From contig JAEWHZ010000224.1 in assembly GCA_023387585.1 (NCBI GenBank), positions 1 through 11,179 on the forward strand: a stretch of 11,179 bases of DNA, read 5' to 3'. The notes beneath the pieces are model-generated. The model was given only the letters and a program-made list of their open reading frames with translations, did not search any database and had not been told where the DNA came from. Of this stretch, positions 7,742 through 11,179 are shown in pieces (the stretch's first letter is position 1; each line of letters opens with the position of its first letter). The position numbers and the translations under genes were made by a program. Origin of the DNA: Pseudomonadota bacterium (GTDB lineage Bacteria; Pseudomonadota; Alphaproteobacteria; Rhizobiales; Devosiaceae).

Positions 7742-8652
7742 GGATCGTCGTCCCTTTGCATCACGGCGGTGACGGCCAGCAGCAGCAGGATCAGCGCCGG
7801 CATCATCGACACCGACACCGCCGCCGCCTCGCCGATGCGTTGCGTCTGCATGCCGAAATAGGCCAGCACCGGGAACACCATGGTGGCGTCGGACGGCCCG
7901 CCCTGGGTCAATAGCCACACATGCTCGAAGGCGTTGGCGGTCCAGATCGAGGAGAGCAGGGCCGTGACCAGCACCACCTGGCGGATGCCGGGCACGGTGA
8001 CCATCCAGAAGCGCTGCCAGGCATTGGCGCCATCGACCCGCGCCGCCTCGTAGAGTTCCTTGGGGATGGATTGCAGCGCCGCGAGGATGGAGATGAACCA
8101 GAACGGAAAGCCGCGCCAGGTCGAGGCGAGGATCACCGAGGGCATCGCGGTCGGGCGCTGGCCGAGCCAGTCGATGACATGCGGATAGATGCCGGTCTGG
8201 GTCAGCACCAGGTTTATGCCCCCGCCCACCGGCTGGTACAGCACCCGCCAGGTCAGGAAGGCGACGAAGGCCGGCATGGCCCAGGGCAGCATCAGGAAGG
8301 AGCGGAAGATGCCGCGGCCGGGCAGGTGCTGGTTGACCAGCAGGGCCAGCCCCAGGCCAAGGCAGAGCTTGAGCATGCCCGTCACCACCACGAGCAGGAT
8401 GGTGTTGCTGACGGCGGCGACGAAGGTCGCGTTGCGCGACAGATACTCGAAATTGGCCAGCCCGACGAAATTGCCGACGCTGCCGATCACCCGGTCGGTG
8501 AACGACACCCAGATGGCGAAGAAGAACGGATAGGCGACGAGCCCGAGGATCAGCGCCATCACCGGCACCACCAGCGCATAGGCGAATAGCGCCGTGCGCC
8601 GGCTGCCGGTCAGCCAGCGCCTGCGCCGGCCGTTATCGGTCGTGTCGGTCAT
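7738..8652 (-). CDS. CUT1 sugar ABC transporter permease (MalF/UgpA type)
   Basis: A 304-residue inner-membrane permease with six predicted helices; the first spans about residues 21-45 and the last about 274-296. The EAA loop is canonical: YEAARVDGANAWQRFWMVTVP (about residues 201-221). GGPSDATMVFPVLAYF (about 251-266) before the last helix is also typical of the MalF/UgpA group. The N-terminal 20 residues are cytoplasmic and rich in Arg. The ATG at 8652 has AGAGG 8 bases upstream. It follows the binding-protein gene after a 76-base spacer that holds a strong hairpin, and it overlaps the next permease gene by 4 bases. Confidence 0.92.
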   Translation of the reverse strand: MTDTTDNGRRRRWLTGSRRTALFAYALVVPVMALILGLVAYPFFFAIWVSFTDRVIGSVGNFVGLANFEYLSRNATFVAAVSNTILLVVVTGMLKLCLGLGLALLVNQHLPGRGIFRSFLMLPWAMPAFVAFLTWRVLYQPVGGGINLVLTQTGIYPHVIDWLGQRPTAMPSVILASTWRGFPFWFISILAALQSIPKELYEAARVDGANAWQRFWMVTVPGIRQVVLVTALLSSIWTANAFEHVWLLTQGGPSDATMVFPVLAYFGMQTQRIGEAAAVSVSMMPALILLLLAVTAVMQRDDDP

Positions 8653-8685
8653 GGGTTCGGCCTCTGGAGCGTTCTGCGGGCCACG

Positions 8686-8715
8686 CGTTCCGGGCGGCCG
8701 AAGCCGTCCGGAACG
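8686..8715 (-). promoter_or_regulatory. Intercistronic UUCG-capped hairpin after the binding-protein gene
   Basis: Read on the transcribed minus strand, an 8-bp stem CGTTCCGG/CCGGAACG is followed by one A-C mismatch, then a 4-bp CGGC/GCCG stem closed by a TTCG loop. C(UUCG)G is an unusually stable RNA tetraloop. The hairpin begins 13 bases after the binding-protein stop codon and has no T-run behind it. Such hairpins between a binding-protein gene and its permease genes commonly shield the upstream message from 3' exonucleases, giving more binding protein than permease; that role is inferred here. Confidence 0.6.
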
Positions 8716-8728
8716 TCGCTGGAGGAAC

Positions 8729-10051
8729 TCAGTACTTGTCGTAGATCGCCTGCGCGGCCGCCTGGGCCTCTTCGATCGCGCGGTCGAAATCCCAGTCGTC
8801 GATCACGACGCGCTGCACCATCTTGGGCACGACGAAATTGGCCATGAAGTCGGCATAGGCGGTGTTGTAGACGTCCGGATAGGCCGGCGCCGTGCCGTTC
8901 TCGACGAGGTCGAGCAGGCCGGCGAGAATGCCGTCCTCGCCGTTGAAGGCCTCGAAATCGCGCTGGCCCTGCAGCACCGGCCCGTAGATCGCCAGCTTGT
9001 AGTATTCCGACAGGAATTCCGGCTGCGTCAGATGCTCGAGCAGCGCCAGCGCGGCTTCGGGATTCTGGCTGGTGGCGCTGACCGCACGCACGTTCGGGGT
9101 GATCGGCGAGATGATGCCGATCGGTCCGCCCGGCAGCGAGGAATAGCCGGTGAACTCGAACAGTTCGGGGTCGTCGGTGCGTGCCGCGATGCCCACCGAG
9201 CCGGTATTGCCGATGAAGGCGGTCTGGCCCGACAGATAGGCCTGGTTGTCGCCGGCGCCGTCCCAGGTGGCGTTGCCCGGCGGGAACACGCCGCGATCCC
9301 AGGCGTCCTTCACCCAGGCGAGATAGGCCCGCGTCTCCTCGGAATCGAGCGTCGGATTCTCGCCGGCATCATCCGCCACGCGCCCGCCGAACGATTGCAG
9401 CACGCTCACCTGCATGTTGCCGTCGCCGACATTGGACAGCGCCAGCCCGAGCCCGGACACCGGCGGCGCGGTGACGGCCGCAGCCTGGTCGACCAGCTCC
9501 TGCCAGGTGGACGGCGCTTCAGTGAAGCCGGCCGCTTCCAGCAGGTCGGTGCGGCGCAGCAAAAGGTTGCCCGAGGCGCCGAAGGGCAGCCCGGTGCGTC
9601 CGCCCGCGACATCGGTGGTGTCGGTGGCGTCCGCCAGCGAGGGATACCAGCCGCCCTGTTCGGCGCCGATCTTCTCATAGAGCTCGTCTATGGTGACGAA
9701 CACGTCCTGGCGCGCCATCAGCAGCAGCAGGTCGAGCCCCAGATCGAGCGCGTCCGGCATGGTGCCGGCCTCGACCGCCGCGGACACGCGCTGCACGGTC
9801 TCGTTCTGGTTGATCATCACCACCTCGGTGGCGACCCCGTTGGCCTCGCCCCATTCGTTGATGGTGTCGACCAGCATCTGGTTGGCCGCATCCGAGAAGA
9901 TCAGCCCGCCCCAATAGGTCAGGCTGGTGCCGGCGAAGGGCTGGTCCTGTCCCAGCGCCAGCGTGCCGCTCCCGGCCATCAGGGCGCCCGCCGCCACGGT
10001 GAGAACCAGGGCACGGCGCGTTCGGTCGAGCCCCTTCATGGTGCTTTTCAT
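8729..10051 (-). CDS. Periplasmic sugar-binding protein of CUT1 ABC transporter (extracellular solute-binding family 1)
   Basis: A 440-residue secreted protein that should bind the substrate in the periplasm and deliver it to the two permeases. The N-terminus has a basic region (KGLDRTRR), a hydrophobic core (ALVLTVAAGALMAG) and a likely signal-peptidase site after ALG, making Gln35 the mature start. There is no cysteine anywhere, so it is not a lipoprotein. The TRR pair is a weak match to a Tat signal. The mature part has the layout of family 1 binding proteins: LTYWGG strand near the start, GLPFGASGN about residue 154, TWQELVDQA about 182, and AYLSGQTAFIGNTGSVG about 271-287. The start at 10051 has GGAGG 7 bases upstream. 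It is the first gene of the operon, downstream of a promoter-like sequence. The ligand is unknown; a uronate, aldonate or glycoside would fit the neighbours. Confidence 0.92.
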   Translation of the reverse strand: MKSTMKGLDRTRRALVLTVAAGALMAGSGTLALGQDQPFAGTSLTYWGGLIFSDAANQMLVDTINEWGEANGVATEVVMINQNETVQRVSAAVEAGTMPDALDLGLDLLLLMARQDVFVTIDELYEKIGAEQGGWYPSLADATDTTDVAGGRTGLPFGASGNLLLRRTDLLEAAGFTEAPSTWQELVDQAAAVTAPPVSGLGLALSNVGDGNMQVSVLQSFGGRVADDAGENPTLDSEETRAYLAWVKDAWDRGVFPPGNATWDGAGDNQAYLSGQTAFIGNTGSVGIAARTDDPELFEFTGYSSLPGGPIGIISPITPNVRAVSATSQNPEAALALLEHLTQPEFLSEYYKLAIYGPVLQGQRDFEAFNGEDGILAGLLDLVENGTAPAYPDVYNTAYADFMANFVVPKMVQRVVIDDWDFDRAIEEAQAAAQAIYDKY

Positions 10052-10110
10052 ACAGTTTCCTCCCTCTGTGTCCTGCCGCGGCCGGTTGCATCCGATTGCG
10101 CCGTTGGCAG

Positions 10111-10126
10111 ATTAAATATATTTATT
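10111..10126. promoter_or_regulatory. AT-rich palindrome, candidate operator
   Basis: TAAATATATTTA (10113-10124) is a perfect 12-bp palindrome, with one more matching pair outside a single mismatch, so 7 of 8 pairs match over 16 bases. It is the only AT-rich island in very GC-rich sequence. It lies just downstream of the predicted transcription start of the transporter operon, where a bound repressor would block transcription. The adjacent GntR regulator is the likely ligand, but the site does not show the common TNGTNNNACNA pattern of FadR-type operators. Confidence 0.45.
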
Positions 10127-10140
10127 GTTCGTTGTGATGC

Positions 10141-10170
10141 AGCCTAAACGCTTGCTGTGCGCGGTGTCAA
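10141..10170 (-). promoter_or_regulatory. Candidate sigma70 promoter of the transporter operon
   Basis: On the minus strand a perfect -35 box TTGACA (10170-10165) is followed after 18 bases by TAGGCT (10146-10141). The latter keeps the three most conserved positions of the -10 box (T, A and final T). Transcription would begin near 10134, leaving a leader of about 80 bases before the binding-protein start at 10051. The palindrome at 10111-10126 falls in that leader. The -10 box is weak, as expected for a regulated promoter. Confidence 0.5.
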
Positions 10171-10250
10171 TCTGCGGCACGGTGACGGATGACAGTTCAT
10201 CCACAGGTCGCTAAAGCCGCGCCGGACGGAAGCAAAGACTTGGAAGGACC

Positions 10251-10901
10251 ATGGATCGGGGCAGGAACAATCCGGGATTGATCGCGTTCTTCGACGCCCT
10301 GGTCGACGGCCGGCTCAAGCTCGGGCAGACGCTGACCCAGGACGAGCTCGGCTCCGTCATCGGGCTGAGCCTGTCGCGGATGCGCGAGGTCACCGTGCTG
10401 CTCGAGGCCGAGGGCCTTGTCGAGGTGCGCAAGAAGCGCGGCCTGACCATCTTCTATCCCGACGTCAAATTCGTCGGCGGCACCTTCCAGTATCGCGAAA
10501 TTCTCGAGCGCGAAGGCCTGCGCCGCTTCGTCGAGATGGCCGACCAGGCCTGGATCGAGCGCATGCGTGAGACGCATGAGGCGATCATCGAATTCGTGCG
10601 CGCCAACCCCGACGCGCAGGTCTATCGCATCCCGGTGCGCGACCTCGAGGCCGATTTCCACGGCGCCTTCATCGCCGCGCTGGGCAATGAGCAGGTGGCG
10701 GTGAACTATCGGCGCAACAGCCAGAAAAGCTACCTTCTGCGCCTGCTCAACCCCGACGCGGTCGGCCCCAAGAACACGATCAAGTCGATGCAGGAGCATC
10801 AGGACGTCATCGAGGCCATCGCCGCGCGCGACGAGCCGGCCGCCATCGAGGCCCTGCAACGCCACATCAACGGCGTGCTGCATCGCATCCTCACGCATTA
10901 G
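10251..10901 (+). CDS. GntR-family transcriptional regulator, FadR subfamily (FCD domain)
   Basis: A 216-residue DNA-binding regulator. Residues about 8-68 form the winged helix-turn-helix: LTQDELGSVIGLSLSRMREV carries the recognition helix, followed by LLEAEGLVEVRKKRGLTIF. Residues about 75-212 form the all-helical FCD effector domain. Its three ligand-site histidines are visible as His137 (DFHGAF), His183 (QEHQDVIEAI) and His205 (QRHINGV). The Asp usually three residues before the Phe of the FH motif is Glu133 here, with Asp131 and Asp135 nearby. The ATG at 10251 is the only possible start, since a stop lies 39 bases upstream in frame and GGAAGGA directly precedes it. It is divergent from the transporter operon, so it probably represses that operon and perhaps itself, released by a sugar acid. 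Confidence 0.9.
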   Translation: MDRGRNNPGLIAFFDALVDGRLKLGQTLTQDELGSVIGLSLSRMREVTVLLEAEGLVEVRKKRGLTIFYPDVKFVGGTFQYREILEREGLRRFVEMADQAWIERMRETHEAIIEFVRANPDAQVYRIPVRDLEADFHGAFIAALGNEQVAVNYRRNSQKSYLLRLLNPDAVGPKNTIKSMQEHQDVIEAIAARDEPAAIEALQRHINGVLHRILTH

Positions 10902-10952
10902 GGTTCCCGCCTAGTCAAAGCCTGTATCCGGTGGTATTGGCACACGCCAACC

Positions 10953-10990
10953 CGCGCCGGGGCGAGTCGCCGTCCCAGTCCCGAGGCGCG
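10953..10990. repeat. GC-rich inverted repeat in the spacer before guaB
   Basis: CGCGCC (10953-10958) pairs perfectly with GGCGCG (10985-10990). After a 2-base bulge the inner GGG/CCC extends the stem by 3 bp, and GGCGA-G-TCGCC (10961-10971) forms an alternative small dyad inside. A separate short hairpin TTGGC-ACAC-GCCAA lies at 10937-10950. There are no T-runs. These could end the regulator message or fold in the guaB leader, but chance folding in GC-rich DNA is also possible. Confidence 0.3.
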
Positions 10991-11034
10991 TGCTCCGACA
11001 CATCTATCCGTGCAACACCGGCAGGGGTCTGGCC

Positions 11035-11179
11035 TTGGCGAAGATCATTTCCACCATCACGGGCGAAGCCGCCCTCACCTTCGACGACGTGCTGCTGCAG
11101 CCGGCGCGCTCGGACGTCCTGCCCACCGAAACCGACATCTCGACCTATGTCACGCGCGACATCGCGCTCAACCTGCCCA
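11035..11179 (+). CDS. guaB: IMP dehydrogenase, 3'-truncated by the window end
   Basis: The first 48 codons of inosine-5'-monophosphate dehydrogenase, which oxidises IMP to XMP with NAD+ as the first committed step of GMP synthesis. The N-terminal hallmark ALTFDDVLLQPARSDVLP is clear, followed by ETDISTYVTRDIALNLP, which agrees with alphaproteobacterial GuaB. The catalytic cysteine and the CBS domains lie outside the window. The start is taken as TTG at 11035, giving (M)AKIISTITGEAALTF like homologues, with AGGGG 7 bases upstream. The only nearby in-frame alternative, GTG at 10990, would add 15 residues with no resemblance to GuaB. This is a housekeeping gene with no obvious link to the transporter next to it. 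Confidence 0.92.
   Translation, partial: MAKIISTITGEAALTFDDVLLQPARSDVLPTETDISTYVTRDIALNLP

Noticed and set aside
4716..7861. Long plus-strand open frames opposite the ATPase, dehydratase-like and permease genes (4716-5822, 5789-6841, 6845-7861)
   Set aside because: They mirror well-conserved minus-strand genes, with low-complexity Arg/Gly/His/Asp composition and no recognisable motifs.
7742..7918. N-terminal extension of the second permease frame
   Set aside because: The extension is a shadow of the first permease gene; the ATGA overlap start at 7741 fits.
8686..8715. The hairpin as a Rho-independent terminator
   Set aside because: No T-run follows on the transcribed strand, and the permease genes downstream need read-through.
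8594..10147. 517-codon open frame on the plus strand opposite the binding-protein gene
   Set aside because: It is antisense to a complete gene with signal peptide and ribosome site, resembles no family I know, and is rich in Arg, Gly, His and Gln as expected of GC-rich shadow frames.

Overview
The window is high-GC, tightly packed bacterial chromosome that looks alphaproteobacterial, most likely Hyphomicrobiales (rhizobia-like). The evidence is a PhaA-type MrpA fused to MrpB, a single-copy A/B-C-D-E-F-G antiporter operon, a FadR-type regulator next to a CUT1 sugar transporter, and a GuaB N-terminus of rhizobial style. I cannot place it below order with confidence. There is no sign of mobile elements, CRISPR, rRNA or tRNA, and no gap between genes exceeds 200 bases.

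Left part (1-4679, plus strand): the 3' end of a fused mrpA/mrpB gene, then mrpC, mrpD, mrpE, mrpF and mrpG. These are joined by start/stop overlaps, except for a 1-base gap at C/D. Together they encode a multisubunit Na+(K+)/H+ antiporter of the inner membrane, related to complex I, used for cation and pH homeostasis.

Middle part (4683-10051, minus strand): a five-gene operon read right to left. In transcription order it encodes a periplasmic sugar-binding protein, two CUT1 permeases, a mannonate-dehydratase-like TIM-barrel enzyme and a UgpC/MalK-type ATPase. The simplest reading is uptake of a hexuronate, aldonate or a glycoside of one, with one catabolic step encoded alongside. The other enzymes of the hexuronate route are not here. 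A stable UUCG-capped hairpin lies between the binding-protein and permease genes. The operon ends 3 bases from the convergent mrpG stop.

Right part (10052-11179): a 199-base divergent control region carries a good sigma70-like promoter for the transporter operon and an AT-rich palindrome that could be the operator. A plus-strand FadR/FCD-type GntR regulator follows, probably the local sensor of the sugar acid or a breakdown product. After a 133-base GC-rich spacer with inverted repeats, the window ends in the first 48 codons of guaB (IMP dehydrogenase), apparently starting at TTG.

I found no clearly new system. The points most worth checking are the apparent loss of the catalytic tyrosine in the mannonate-dehydratase-like enzyme, the intercistronic UUCG hairpin, and the promoter/palindrome arrangement in the divergent region.
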